Positions 16,712 to 25,093 of a stretch of 64,000 nt of DNA are shown in pieces (position 1 is the stretch's first letter; every line of letters starts with the position of its first letter). Below the pieces are notes generated by a model that saw only the letters and a list, made by a program, of their open reading frames with translations, was not told the origin of the DNA and ran no database searches. The translations under genes and the position numbers were made by a program. The DNA is from Microbacterium sp. cf332 (GTDB lineage Bacteria; Actinomycetota; Actinomycetes; Actinomycetales; Microbacteriaceae). The stretch lies in NCBI RefSeq assembly GCF_900102175.1, contig NZ_FNKN01000001.1, positions 1,116,001 to 1,180,000 of the forward strand, given 5' to 3'.

Positions 16712-17616
16712 CACTGCTCCACGTAATCGTCGATGAGCCAGCCCGCTCCCCCGGGGACCAGGGTGTACAGCGCCGAGAAGCTGCCCGGCACGGGGTTCTC
16801 GAGCGGGACGCCCTCGGCGTCGGCCGTCTGGGTGAACGATTCGACCGTCTCGACGTAGATGACGTCTCCGTCGCGGGTCGTCGAGACGAAGCTCACCTCG
16901 TAGTCGTCGACCGAGACGTTGAACTCCGCGGCCGCCTGCGTGAATTCGACGCAGTCGGCGAAGCCTCCGCTGGCGAGGAAGTCGGGCGTGACGATCGCCT
17001 GATAGGCAGCGCAGTCCATGTCGTCCCAGGCGTCGTCGTAAGCGTCGACGACGTCTTCCGCCGCCCGCAGGTCGGTGCTCTGCGCCGATCCTGCGTCGGG
17101 CCGTCCGGCGGAGGGGTCGAGGATCCCGACGATGAAGCGCGGGATGAAGACGGCCGCGAGGATGATGAGCCCCACCACGGCGACGCCGAGCACGACGAAG
17201 AGGATCCACAGGCGCGAGCGTCCACCCGCGGTCGCGTTCTCGGTCGCCGGGCCATCGGGGGGCGTCTGCCCGGGCTGCGCGGCCGGTGCGGGAGTCGTCG
17301 TCGGAGGCGCTCCCGGGTGCACCGGCGCGAAGCCGTCGGGCGCGGCGGGGATCGGCGGCAGCGTGTCGGTCGGCGACGCGGTGTCGGATGCCGCGAGGAG
17401 CTGATGACTCTCGACCACGGACGCCTCGGTGGTCGCGGGGGGCTCGGCGGTCGCCGAAGGCTCGGCGGTCGCGGGAGCCTCGGCCTCGGCCTCGGCCTCG
17501 GCGGGAGCATCCGCTGGGGCGAGCGCGTGCGTGTGCTCCGTCCATCGGGTGCCGTCCCACCACCGCAACGCGCCGTGACCGTCGTCGTACCAGCCCGGGG
17601 GCGTCGAACCGCTCAA
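16711..17616 (-). CDS. DUF2510 membrane-anchored protein
   Basis: 301 residues. The N-terminal DUF2510 motif (GWYDDGHGALRWWDG) is followed by a long Ala/Pro/Glu/Thr-rich linker (about 30-140), one TM segment (about 150-172, LWILFVVLGVAVVGLIILAA) and an extracytoplasmic domain of about 120 residues ending ...GWLIDDYVEQ. That domain looks like the small NTF2-like or lipoprotein-like folds common behind DUF2510, function unknown. The only fitting start is TTG 17616, 7 nt after the stop of the ABC gene. The linker contains a four-unit hexanucleotide repeat. Confidence 0.85.
   Translation of the reverse strand: MSGSTPPGWYDDGHGALRWWDGTRWTEHTHALAPADAPAEAEAEAEAPATAEPSATAEPPATTEASVVESHQLLAASDTASPTDTLPPIPAAPDGFAPVHPGAPPTTTPAPAAQPGQTPPDGPATENATAGGRSRLWILFVVLGVAVVGLIILAAVFIPRFIVGILDPSAGRPDAGSAQSTDLRAAEDVVDAYDDAWDDMDCAAYQAIVTPDFLASGGFADCVEFTQAAAEFNVSVDDYEVSFVSTTRDGDVIYVETVESFTQTADAEGVPLENPVPGSFSALYTLVPGGAGWLIDDYVEQ
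17477..17500. repeat. GCCTCG hexanucleotide repeat, four units
   Basis: Four perfect GCCTCG units in the linker of the DUF2510 gene, read on the coding strand as alternating Ala-Glu. Copy-number change would stay in frame. Confidence 0.85.
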
Positions 17617-17622
17617 CTCTGC

Positions 17623-19659
17623 CTACTCTCGCGTCGGGCGCAGATCCGCCTCGCTCAGACTACCGACCGGCTGATCCGAAGCGGCCTGCTCGAACTGCGA
17701 GCGGTAGAGCCGCCAGTACGCCCCCTGGGCCGCGATGAGCTCGTCGTGCGTGCCCTTCTCGACGATGTCGCCGTGCTCCATGACCAGGATGAGGTCCGCG
17801 TCACGGATCGTCGACAGCCGGTGCGCGATGACGAACGAGGTCCGCCCCTCGCGCAGGGCCGACATGGCCTGCTGCAACAGGAGCTCGGTGCGGGTGTCGA
17901 CCGAGCTCGTCGCCTCGTCGAGGATCAGCACCGCCGGCTGCGCGACGAAGGCGCGGGCGATGGTGATCAGCTGCTTCTCGCCCGCCGAGACGTTCGCGGC
18001 GTCCTCGTCGAGGACCGTGTCGTAGCCCTCGGGCAGAGAGTGCACGAAGCGGTCGACGCGCGTGGCGACGGCGGCTTCGACGATCTCGTCGTCGGTCGCG
18101 CTCGCTCGCCCGTAACGGATGTTGTCGCGGATCGTCCCCGCGAACAGCCAGGGATCCTGCAGCACCATTCCGGTGCGCGACCGTACGTCGTCCCGCGAGA
18201 GCTCGGAGATGTCTTGCCCGTCGAGCAGGATGCGTCCGCCGTCGAGCTCGTAGAAGCGCATGAGGAGGTTGACGAGCGTCGTCTTGCCCGCCCCGGTCGG
18301 GCCGACGATGGCCACCGTCTGCCCGGGCTCGACACGGAATGTGAGGTCGCCGATGAGCGGCTTGTCGGGCGTGTACGCGAAGCGGACGTGCTCGAACTCG
18401 ATGACACCGCGTCCGCCGGAGACCGGCTCGACCCGGTCGGCGTCGGGTTCCTGCTCGTCCTCGTCGAGCAGTTCGAAGACGCGCTCGGCGGAGGCGGTGC
18501 CGGACTGCACGACCGCGGCCATGCCGCCCAGCTCGGAGAGCGGCTGCGTGAACTGCTGCGAGTACTGGATGAACGCCTGCACGTCTCCCAGGCGCAGCTG
18601 CCCGGACGCGACCATCAGGCCGCCGAGGACGGCGATGCCGACGTAGGTCAGGTTCCCGATGAACATCATCCCGGGCATGATCAGCCCCGACAGGAACTGC
18701 GCCTTGAAGGCCGCTTCGAACAGCTCGTCGTTCTCGGCCTCGAACTTCTCACGGGCATCGCGCTCGCGTCCGTAGACCCGGACGAGCGCGTGGCCGGAGA
18801 ACGACTCCTCGACCCGGGCGTTCAGCCGCCCGACCTTGCGCCACTGCACACCGAACGCCTTCTGCGAGCGCGGACCGATGACTCCGAAGATGACTGCCAT
18901 GAGCGGCAGCGAGACGAGGGCGACGAGGGCGAGCTGCCACGAGATCGAGAACATCATGAACAGCACGCCCACGACCGTGAGCACGCTGGTCAGCGCGGTC
19001 GAGAGCGACTGCTGCATCGTCTGGGTGATGTTGTCGATGTCGTTGGTGACGCGCGAGATGAGCTCACCGCGCTGGACGCGATCGAAGTACGACAGCGGGA
19101 GTCGGTTGATCTTCGCCTCGACGGATTCGCGCAGACGCCACATGGTTCGCACCATGATGATGTTGATGACGAAGCCCTGCAGCCACGTCAGCACCGCGGA
19201 GCCGACGTAGATGGCGAGCACGGTGACGAGCACCCACTTCAGCCTGTCGAAGTCGACGCCCGCCCCGACCTGGAAGTTCTGCATCGCCCCGACGATGTTC
19301 GCGATGTCGGTCTGCCCCGCCGCGTTGAGGGCGGCGACGACGTCCGCCTGGCTCGTCCCCGCGGGGAACTGCGAACCCAGATTCGCCGAGACGACGCCCT
19401 CGAAGATCAGGTTGGTCGCATCACCGAGAACGCGCGGGGCGAGCACCGCGAGGAGCACGCCGATGGCACCGAGCACCGTCATCAGCGCGAACACCGCGGC
19501 GTAGGGACGCAGCAGCCCGATCATGCGCAGGAAGCTCGGTCCGAACTTCGCCGCCTTGCCGGGCGCGACGCTGTCCCAGTCGCCGGAGTTCTGCCGGGCC
19601 TGCTCGGCGAGTTCGAGCTCGCGCCGTTCGTCTTCGGTGAGGTTCTCCGCGGCGCTCAT
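17623..19659 (-). CDS. ABC exporter half-transporter, canonical-site subunit (TmrA/BmrD-like)
   Basis: 678-residue protein with a TM domain (six helices, about 50-370) and a nucleotide domain (about 400-650). Walker A is GPTGAGKTT and Walker B VLILDEATSSVD with the catalytic Glu. The signature is the unusual VSAGEKQL, as in one half of heterodimeric bacterial exporters. Its N-terminal cytoplasmic extension (ENLTEDERRELELAEQARQ) is charged. The ATG at 19659 overlaps the partner gene's stop as ATGA. The pair probably exports lipophilic compounds or drugs. Confidence 0.93.
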   Translation of the reverse strand: MSAAENLTEDERRELELAEQARQNSGDWDSVAPGKAAKFGPSFLRMIGLLRPYAAVFALMTVLGAIGVLLAVLAPRVLGDATNLIFEGVVSANLGSQFPAGTSQADVVAALNAAGQTDIANIVGAMQNFQVGAGVDFDRLKWVLVTVLAIYVGSAVLTWLQGFVINIIMVRTMWRLRESVEAKINRLPLSYFDRVQRGELISRVTNDIDNITQTMQQSLSTALTSVLTVVGVLFMMFSISWQLALVALVSLPLMAVIFGVIGPRSQKAFGVQWRKVGRLNARVEESFSGHALVRVYGRERDAREKFEAENDELFEAAFKAQFLSGLIMPGMMFIGNLTYVGIAVLGGLMVASGQLRLGDVQAFIQYSQQFTQPLSELGGMAAVVQSGTASAERVFELLDEDEQEPDADRVEPVSGGRGVIEFEHVRFAYTPDKPLIGDLTFRVEPGQTVAIVGPTGAGKTTLVNLLMRFYELDGGRILLDGQDISELSRDDVRSRTGMVLQDPWLFAGTIRDNIRYGRASATDDEIVEAAVATRVDRFVHSLPEGYDTVLDEDAANVSAGEKQLITIARAFVAQPAVLILDEATSSVDTRTELLLQQAMSALREGRTSFVIAHRLSTIRDADLILVMEHGDIVEKGTHDELIAAQGAYWRLYRSQFEQAASDQPVGSLSEADLRPTRE

Positions 19660-21383
19660 GCGTCGACTCCCAGCTGCGACTCGACGATCTCGCGATAGGT
19701 CTCGTTGCCGGCGAGCAGCTCGTCGTGACTGCCGAGTCCGGCCACGCGTCCGTCGTCGAGGACGAGGATGCGGTCGGCTCCGGTCACCGTCGAGATCCGC
19801 TGCGCGACGACGATCTTGGTGACGTCGGGCAGCTCGCGCCACAGGGCGTCGCGCAGGCGTGCGTCGGTCGTGAGGTCGAGCGCGGAGAACGAGTCGTCGA
19901 AGACGAGGATGTCGGGCCGCCGCACGATCGCCCGCGCGATCGCCAATCGCTGCCGCTGCCCGCCGGAGACGTTCGTCCCGCCCTGGGCGATGCGGGCCTC
20001 GAGCCCACCCTCCATCTCTTCGACGAAATCGCGCCCCTGTGCGATCTCGAGCGCGCGCCAGAGCTCCTCGTCGGTCGCCTCCTCCCGACCGAACCGCAGG
20101 TTCGAGGCGACGGTGCCGGTGAACAAGAACGAGCGCTGCGGCACATAGCCGATGCCGCCCCAGAGCAGGTCGAGGTCGGCCTCGCGCACGTCGACGCCGG
20201 CGACGCGCACCGAGCCGCCCGTGACGTCGAAGAGCCGCGGGATGAGCGAGACGAGGGTCGTCTTCCCGGAGCCGGTCGAACCGACGACCGCGACGGTCTC
20301 GCCGGGCGCCGCCCGGAAGGAGATCCCCTCGAGCACGGGCGCGTCGGCTCCCGGGTAGGTGAACGATACGTCGTCGAACGTGATCGCCCCCGGCTCGGGG
20401 AACTCCGTCACCGGTGACGCGGGCCGTTCCAGCGCGTCGTGCGACGAGAGCACCTCGCCGATGCGGTCGGCCGAGACGGCGGCGCGCGGGATCATGATCG
20501 TCATGAAGGTCGCCATGAGCACGCCCATCAGGATCTGACCGACGTACTGCATGAAGGCGAAGAGGGTTCCGATCTGCACGTTGCCCTGATCGACCTGGAT
20601 ACCGCCGAACCAGATCACGCCGACGACCGTCACGTTCAGCACGAGCATGGCCAGCGGGAACATGAGCACGAAGAGGGACCCGACCTTGCGGCCGACGACC
20701 ATGATGTCGGTGTTGGCGCCGCGGAAGCGCTCCTCCTCGATGCGCTCACGGACGAACGCGCGCACGACGCGGACGCCGGTGAGCTGCTCGCGCATGATGC
20801 GGTTGACGTTGTCGAGGCGGGTCTGGAACTGACGGAAGAGCGGGACCATCCGGCTGATGATCAGGCCCGCGACGACGAGCAGCAGCGGCACGGCGACGCC
20901 GATGAGCCAGCTCAGCCCGACATCCTGCTGCAGTGCCATGATGATGCCGCCGATCGCCAGCATCGGCGCCGTGACGAGCATGGTCGCGCCCATCATCGCG
21001 AGCATCTGCACCTGCTGGACGTCGTTGGTGTTGCGCGTGATGAGCGTGCCCGGGCCGAAGCGCGAGACCTCGCGCTCGGAGAACCCGCTCACCTTCTCGA
21101 AGACGTCGCGGCGGATGTCTCGGCCGGCGGCCATCGCGGCGCGGGCGGCGCACAGCGTCGCGATCACCGATGCGATGATCTGTCCGAGCGCGATGAGCAG
21201 CATGATCGCCCCGCGCGACCAGATGTAGGCCGTGTCGCCGCGGGCGACGCCGTTGTCGATGATGTCCGCGTTCAGGCGGGGCAGGTAGAGCGAGGCCATC
21301 GCCGAGCCGAACTGGAAGACCAGGACGCCCAGGAGCAGCCATCGGTAGGTGCGCAGGTAGCGGACCAGGAGCTTGCCGAGCAT
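19656..21383 (-). CDS. ABC exporter half-transporter, degenerate-site subunit (TmrB/BmrC-like)
   Basis: 575 residues, six TM helices then a nucleotide domain. Walker A is GSTGSGKTT and the signature VSGGQRQR, but Walker B reads ILVFDDSFSALD, with Asp where the catalytic Glu is expected. That combination with the VSAGEKQL partner is the hallmark of heterodimeric exporters with one inactive ATP site. It starts at ATG 21383 with AAGGAGA 4 nt upstream and is the first gene of the operon that continues through the partner, DUF2510 and TSUP genes. Confidence 0.93.
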   Translation of the reverse strand: MLGKLLVRYLRTYRWLLLGVLVFQFGSAMASLYLPRLNADIIDNGVARGDTAYIWSRGAIMLLIALGQIIASVIATLCAARAAMAAGRDIRRDVFEKVSGFSEREVSRFGPGTLITRNTNDVQQVQMLAMMGATMLVTAPMLAIGGIIMALQQDVGLSWLIGVAVPLLLVVAGLIISRMVPLFRQFQTRLDNVNRIMREQLTGVRVVRAFVRERIEEERFRGANTDIMVVGRKVGSLFVLMFPLAMLVLNVTVVGVIWFGGIQVDQGNVQIGTLFAFMQYVGQILMGVLMATFMTIMIPRAAVSADRIGEVLSSHDALERPASPVTEFPEPGAITFDDVSFTYPGADAPVLEGISFRAAPGETVAVVGSTGSGKTTLVSLIPRLFDVTGGSVRVAGVDVREADLDLLWGGIGYVPQRSFLFTGTVASNLRFGREEATDEELWRALEIAQGRDFVEEMEGGLEARIAQGGTNVSGGQRQRLAIARAIVRRPDILVFDDSFSALDLTTDARLRDALWRELPDVTKIVVAQRISTVTGADRILVLDDGRVAGLGSHDELLAGNETYREIVESQLGVDA

Positions 21384-21510
21384 GCGTCTCCTTGGGCGAA
21401 GCGGATCTGACGGTTCATGCTAGCGCCGGGCTCCGACAGCCGCCGGGCGGGCCGTTGCGCCGCGCGCGAACGACCACTCGTCTTCACAGCCCGCGCCGAT
21501 GCGACCTGGG

Positions 21511-21516
21511 TACCGT
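21511..21516 (+). promoter_or_regulatory. -10 box TACCGT, leaderless alarmone synthetase promoter
   Basis: TACCGT ends 7 nt before the ATG at 21524; no Shine-Dalgarno is present between them. Confidence 0.55.
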
Positions 21517-21523
21517 CTGATGC

Positions 21524-22219
21524 ATGACCACCGGCAGTTCTGTGCCCCCGCTCTCGATCACCGACGGTCTGCAGAACTTCTCGCCGCAGGAGCTGCGGAG
21601 CCTGCGCGACGAGTTCCAGCAGTTCCTCCTCGAATACCGATTCGGGATGCAGGAGATCGAGACGAAGCTGCAGATCCTGCGCGACGAGTTCCAGCAGCTG
21701 CACGACTACAACCCCATCGAGCACCTGTCGAGCCGGCTGAAGTCGCCCGACAGCATCGTCGAGAAGGTCGTCCGGAAGGGCGTCGAGCCCGAGTTCCCGG
21801 CCATCCGGGAGCACATCACCGACATCGCCGGCGTCCGTGTCACCTGCAGCTTCACCCAGGACGCCTACCGCCTGTTCGACCTGCTGACCGCCCAGGACGA
21901 CATCGAGGTACGGATCGTCAAGGACTACATCGCCGAGCCCAAGCCCAACGGCTACAAGAGCCTGCACGCGATCGTGGAGGTCCCGGTCTTCCTCTCGACG
22001 GGTCGGATCACGGTTCCGGTCGAGGTGCAGTTCCGCACGATCGCGATGGACTTCTGGGCGAGCCTGGAGCACAAGATCTACTACAAGTTCGCGGCGAACG
22101 TGCCCGCCGAGCTGCTCGCGGAACTCAAGGACGCGGCCGACACGGCGTCCGAGCTCGACGCGAAGATGGAGCGCCTCCACCGCGAGGTGCGGCACCGTCC
22201 CCGCGTCGTGCGCATCTGA
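21524..22219 (+). CDS. Small alarmone synthetase, GTP pyrophosphokinase (RelQ/RelP-type)
   Basis: 231-residue single-domain RelA/SpoT synthetase without hydrolase or regulatory domains; it would make (p)ppGpp from ATP and GTP/GDP. Motifs: RLKSPDSIVEKVVRKG near 65, HITDIAGVRVTC near 93 (catalytic Asp region), KDYIAEPKPNGYKSLHAIVE near 130, and VEVQFRTIAMDFWASLEHKI near 167. The N-terminus carries LRDEFQQ twice, 25 residues apart, encoded by identical 22-bp DNA. It is transcribed alone and converges on ohr. Confidence 0.94.
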   Translation: MTTGSSVPPLSITDGLQNFSPQELRSLRDEFQQFLLEYRFGMQEIETKLQILRDEFQQLHDYNPIEHLSSRLKSPDSIVEKVVRKGVEPEFPAIREHITDIAGVRVTCSFTQDAYRLFDLLTAQDDIEVRIVKDYIAEPKPNGYKSLHAIVEVPVFLSTGRITVPVEVQFRTIAMDFWASLEHKIYYKFAANVPAELLAELKDAADTASELDAKMERLHREVRHRPRVVRI

Positions 22220-22234
22220 GCGTGCGACGCGGGG
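22199..22234. terminator. Shared hairpin terminator with the synthetase stop codon in its loop
   Basis: 10-bp perfect stem CCCCGCGTCG (22199-22208) with CGACGCGGGG (22225-22234), extended by 3 bp after a mismatch. The TGA of the alarmone synthetase (22217-22219) falls in the loop. It separates that gene from convergent ohr. No U-run follows. Confidence 0.55.
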
Positions 22235-22243
22235 AGGTCGTGG

Positions 22244-22666
22244 TCAGTCCTCCGAGACGGTGATCTCGACCGGGATGTTGCCGCGCGTGGCGTTCGAGTA
22301 CGGGCACACCTGGTGCGCGGCGTCCGCGAGCTCCTGGGCGATGTCGCGCTCGACGCCCGGGAGGACGACCTCGAGCACGACCGACAGCGAGAATCCGCCG
22401 GCGTCGGTCGGGTGGATCTGAACCTGCCCGCCGACGGCGGAATCGGTCACGTCGATCTTCTTCGAGCGGGCCACCATCTGCAGCGCGGAGTGGAAGCATG
22501 CCGCATAGCCGGCGGCGAAGAGCTGCTCGGGGTTCGAGCCGTTGCCCGAGCCGCCCATCTCCTTCGGGATGGCCATCTCGAGATCGACGCGCCCGTCCGT
22601 GGTGCGGACATGGCCGTTGCGGCCGGCTCCGGTCGAGAGTGCTTCGGCGGTGTAGAGAGCGCTCAT
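22244..22666 (-). CDS. ohr: Organic hydroperoxide resistance protein (OsmC/Ohr family)
   Basis: 140-residue cytoplasmic thiol peroxidase that reduces organic hydroperoxides, using the two family cysteines, here Cys57 (AAGYAACFHSAL) and Cys121 (HQVCPYSNATRGN). Length and motif spacing are those of Ohr rather than OsmC. The ATG at 22666 overlaps the stop of the regulator gene as ATGA, and AAGGAGGA lies upstream. It is co-transcribed with ohrR from the operator-controlled promoter before that gene. Confidence 0.96.
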   Translation of the reverse strand: MSALYTAEALSTGAGRNGHVRTTDGRVDLEMAIPKEMGGSGNGSNPEQLFAAGYAACFHSALQMVARSKKIDVTDSAVGGQVQIHPTDAGGFSLSVVLEVVLPGVERDIAQELADAAHQVCPYSNATRGNIPVEITVSED

Positions 22667-23166
22667 GCGTGCTCCTCCTTCTTTTCGGGGGTGGTCTGGG
22701 TCTCGCGGGCGCCCGGCGACGCGGGCGCCGACCGGATGTCGGCGGCGGTGCCGCGCATGCCGTCCGCGAGTTCGGTGAGAGCGGCGATGAGCTGGCGCGC
22801 CCCGTCGAGGGTCACGCCCATCCCCTCCGCTATGCACGTCGGGACGTGGGCCAGATCGGCGCGGAGCGTTCGACCGCGCTCCGTGAGCGACACGGTGACG
22901 ACGCGCTCGTCGACGCCGTCGCGGCTGCGCTCGACCAGGCCGTCACGGGTCATCCGGCGGAGCAGCGGCGACAGGGTGCCCGAGTCGAGGTCGAGCGCCT
23001 CGCCGAGGTCGCGGACGCTCCGCTCGTCGCGGCTCCAGAGCAGCACGAGCACGAGGTATTGCGGGTACGTCAGTCCGTGCGGCTCGAGCAGCGCGGCGTA
23101 GGCCTTCGTCGTCGCGCGCGAGGCCGCGTACAGCGAGAAGCACACCATGTGCTGCGTCGGTTCCAT
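22663..23166 (-). CDS. ohrR: MarR-family peroxide-sensing repressor (OhrR)
   Basis: 167-residue winged-helix repressor. The sensor cysteine is Cys9 in MVCFSLYAASR, matching the reactive Cys of OhrR; YPQYLVLVLLWS and SGTLSPLLRRMTRDGLVERSRD form the DNA-binding domain. Oxidation of Cys9 by hydroperoxide would release it from DNA and induce ohr. I choose ATG 23166: it gives the normal OhrR N-terminus and lies 6 nt after a TACGAT box. The acidic tail (PEKKEEHA) is longer than usual. Confidence 0.93.
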   Translation of the reverse strand: MEPTQHMVCFSLYAASRATTKAYAALLEPHGLTYPQYLVLVLLWSRDERSVRDLGEALDLDSGTLSPLLRRMTRDGLVERSRDGVDERVVTVSLTERGRTLRADLAHVPTCIAEGMGVTLDGARQLIAALTELADGMRGTAADIRSAPASPGARETQTTPEKKEEHA

Positions 23167-23172
23167 ATCCTG

Positions 23173-23202
23173 ATCGTACACAACTCGGTTGTGCACAATC
23201 AA
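23173..23202 (-). promoter_or_regulatory. ohrR-ohr promoter overlapped by OhrR operator
   Basis: A near-perfect 27-bp palindrome (23173-23199; GTACACAAC, TCG, GTTGTGCAC at its core, 10 of 12 positions paired) covers a -10 TACGAT (23178-23173) and touches a -35 TTGATT (23202-23197) 18 bp away. The ATG follows the -10 by 6 nt. This is the expected arrangement for autorepression by OhrR. Confidence 0.75.
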
Positions 23203-23258
23203 TATCCGCGAGACGAGCGCCGGCAGCCGAAGCCACCGGCGCTCCTGTCACGCGGTCG

Positions 23259-24155
23259 TCACGGTGTGGGCATGCCGCCGTTGACGTTGAGCGTCTCGCC
23301 CGCGACGTAGCTCGATTCCGCGGACGCGAGGTACACGTAGGCGGGCGCCAGCTCGGCGGGCTGGCCCATACGGCCGAGCGGGGTCTCCTCGCCGAAGCTG
23401 TCGATCTTCTCCTGCGGCTGGCCGTCGCTGGGCTGCAGCGGCGTCCAGATGGGGCCCGGGGCCACCGCGTTCACGCGGATGCCCTTCGGCGCCAGCTGCT
23501 GAGCGAGCGCCTTGGTGAAGGCGTTGATGGTCGCCTTGGTCGAGGCGTAGTCGACCAGCGTCTCCGACGGCGAGTAGGCCTGGATCGAGGTCGTGTTGAT
23601 GATCGTCGCACCGGCAGGGAGGTGCGCGAGCGCGGCCTTCGTGATCCAGAACATCGCGTAGACGTTCGTCTTGAAGGTGTCGTCGAACTGCTCGTCGGTG
23701 ATGTCGGCCAACTCGTACTGGAAGATCTGCTTGCCGCCGTTGTTGACGAGGATGTCGATGCCGCCCAGCGCCGACACGGCGTCGGTCACGAGCGAACGGC
23801 AGTACTCCGGGTCGCGCAGGTCGCCCGGCAGAGTCGCCACCGTCACGCCCGCATCCTTCAGGATGCCGGCGATGCGCTGCGCATCCTGCTCCTCCTCGGG
23901 CAGATACGAGATCGCGACGTCGGCGCCCTCGCGTGCGAACGCGATCGCCGTCGCCGCGCCGATGCCGGAGTCGCCGCCGGTGATGAGGGCCTTGCGGCCG
24001 GTCAGTCGACCGCTGCCGCGGTAGCTCTCCTCGCCGAGGTCCGCCTTCGGCGTGAGATCGGCGTCGAGACCCGGCTCATCCATCTGCTGCTTCTCGGGCT
24101 CGATGTCCGAGTAGAGCTCGGCGGGGTTGACGAAGGTGTACTGGTCGCGGGACAT
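23259..24155 (-). CDS. Short-chain dehydrogenase/reductase (SDR), YhdF/YghA-like
   Basis: 298-residue NAD(P)-dependent oxidoreductase. A 50-residue N-terminal extension (with QQMDEPGLDADLTPKADLGE) precedes the Rossmann fold and is typical of the general-stress SDRs YghA/YhdF/GsiB-linked. Cofactor loop TGGDSGIG is at 59-66, NNGG near 138, catalytic Ser190, Tyr203 and Lys207 (YASTK). Start ATG 24155 with AAGGAGA upstream. It lies 53 nt after the SMP-30 gene, probably in the same stress-type operon. Substrate is unknown. Confidence 0.93.
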   Translation of the reverse strand: MSRDQYTFVNPAELYSDIEPEKQQMDEPGLDADLTPKADLGEESYRGSGRLTGRKALITGGDSGIGAATAIAFAREGADVAISYLPEEEQDAQRIAGILKDAGVTVATLPGDLRDPEYCRSLVTDAVSALGGIDILVNNGGKQIFQYELADITDEQFDDTFKTNVYAMFWITKAALAHLPAGATIINTTSIQAYSPSETLVDYASTKATINAFTKALAQQLAPKGIRVNAVAPGPIWTPLQPSDGQPQEKIDSFGEETPLGRMGQPAELAPAYVYLASAESSYVAGETLNVNGGMPTP

Positions 24156-24208
24156 GGTGTCTCCTTGTATCGGTATTCCTTGTGGGTGGTGTGGTGCCGC
24201 GGCGCCGG

Positions 24209-25093
24209 TCATGAGACCGACGCGCTGCCGAACGTGTGGACGCCGCGGCCGGTGGCCTCGGGAGAGAGCCGCAAGATGCCGCCCGACAGCGGATGCTGCT
24301 GCAGCTGCTCCTCCGTGAGGTTCTCGCGCGCAGATCCGACCAGCAGCACGTCGAGCCGGGTGCCGACGAATGCGACCGAGGTGATGTTGGGCGCGGGCAT
24401 CACGATCTCGTCGACGATGCTTCCGGCGGCATCCCACCGGACGACCGCCCCCTCGCCGTAGAGGCCGTTGAAGAACGACCCATCGGCGGCGCGGACGAGA
24501 CCGTCGCTCGATCGCCCCACGAGGAACGGCTCGAGCTCGCCGAGCTCGCCGGTCGGGCCGTATGCGCCGCGATAGACCGTCGAGGTCGCGGTGTCGGTGA
24601 TGTACATGGTGCGGCCGTCGTCCGACCATTCCATGCCGTTGGCCACGCCGTATCCCCCTCCGAGCACCCGGACCGCGCCGCCGTGGTCGACCGACCACAC
24701 CGAGGCGTCGGCGTCGTCGGTGGTCAGCTCCATCGCGCCGACGATGAAGCGGCCGAACGGATCGACCTTCCCCTCGTTCAGGCGCATCCCCTGGTGGCGG
24801 TGCCGCAGCGGGGCGAGGTCGCGTTCGATGCGGCCGTCCGCGTCGAGCAGCACGACCCGGTCCTTGAGCGCAGCGACATAACCTCCGCCGACGGCGGGCT
24901 GCACCGACGAGAGAGGCGGCGGCAGCTCGACGACGCGATCGTCGCTGCCGTCGACGGCTCCCTCGAGGGGCCCCCGGTGCAGCAGGCCGGCGGTGATGTC
25001 GACCCACACGACCTCGTCCGTGCGCTCGTCCCACCAGATGCTCTCGACGAGCACGGCACGGGTGTCTCGGAACACCTCGACCTCACTTGCCAC
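24209..25093 (-). CDS. SMP-30/gluconolactonase/LRE-like beta-propeller hydrolase
   Basis: 294-residue six-bladed propeller of the gluconolactonase family, which hydrolyses sugar lactones using a divalent metal. Visible: LVESIWWDERTDEVVWVDI near 16 (metal-binding Glu), LNEGKVDPFGRFIVGAMEL near 104, GVANGMEWSDDGRTMYITDT near 149, DGLVRAADGSFFNGLYG near 197. GTG start at 25093 with AGGAGG upstream and an 11-nt overlap with the GH15 gene. The partner GH15 and SDR enzymes suggest a sugar-acid route, but that is inference. Confidence 0.9.
   Translation of the reverse strand: MASEVEVFRDTRAVLVESIWWDERTDEVVWVDITAGLLHRGPLEGAVDGSDDRVVELPPPLSSVQPAVGGGYVAALKDRVVLLDADGRIERDLAPLRHRHQGMRLNEGKVDPFGRFIVGAMELTTDDADASVWSVDHGGAVRVLGGGYGVANGMEWSDDGRTMYITDTATSTVYRGAYGPTGELGELEPFLVGRSSDGLVRAADGSFFNGLYGEGAVVRWDAAGSIVDEIVMPAPNITSVAFVGTRLDVLLVGSARENLTEEQLQQHPLSGGILRLSPEATGRGVHTFGSASVS

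Noticed and set aside
16516..19698. A 1060-residue plus-strand open frame
   Set aside because: It lies antisense to the TSUP, DUF2510 and ABC genes and has no recognisable domain or ribosome-binding site.
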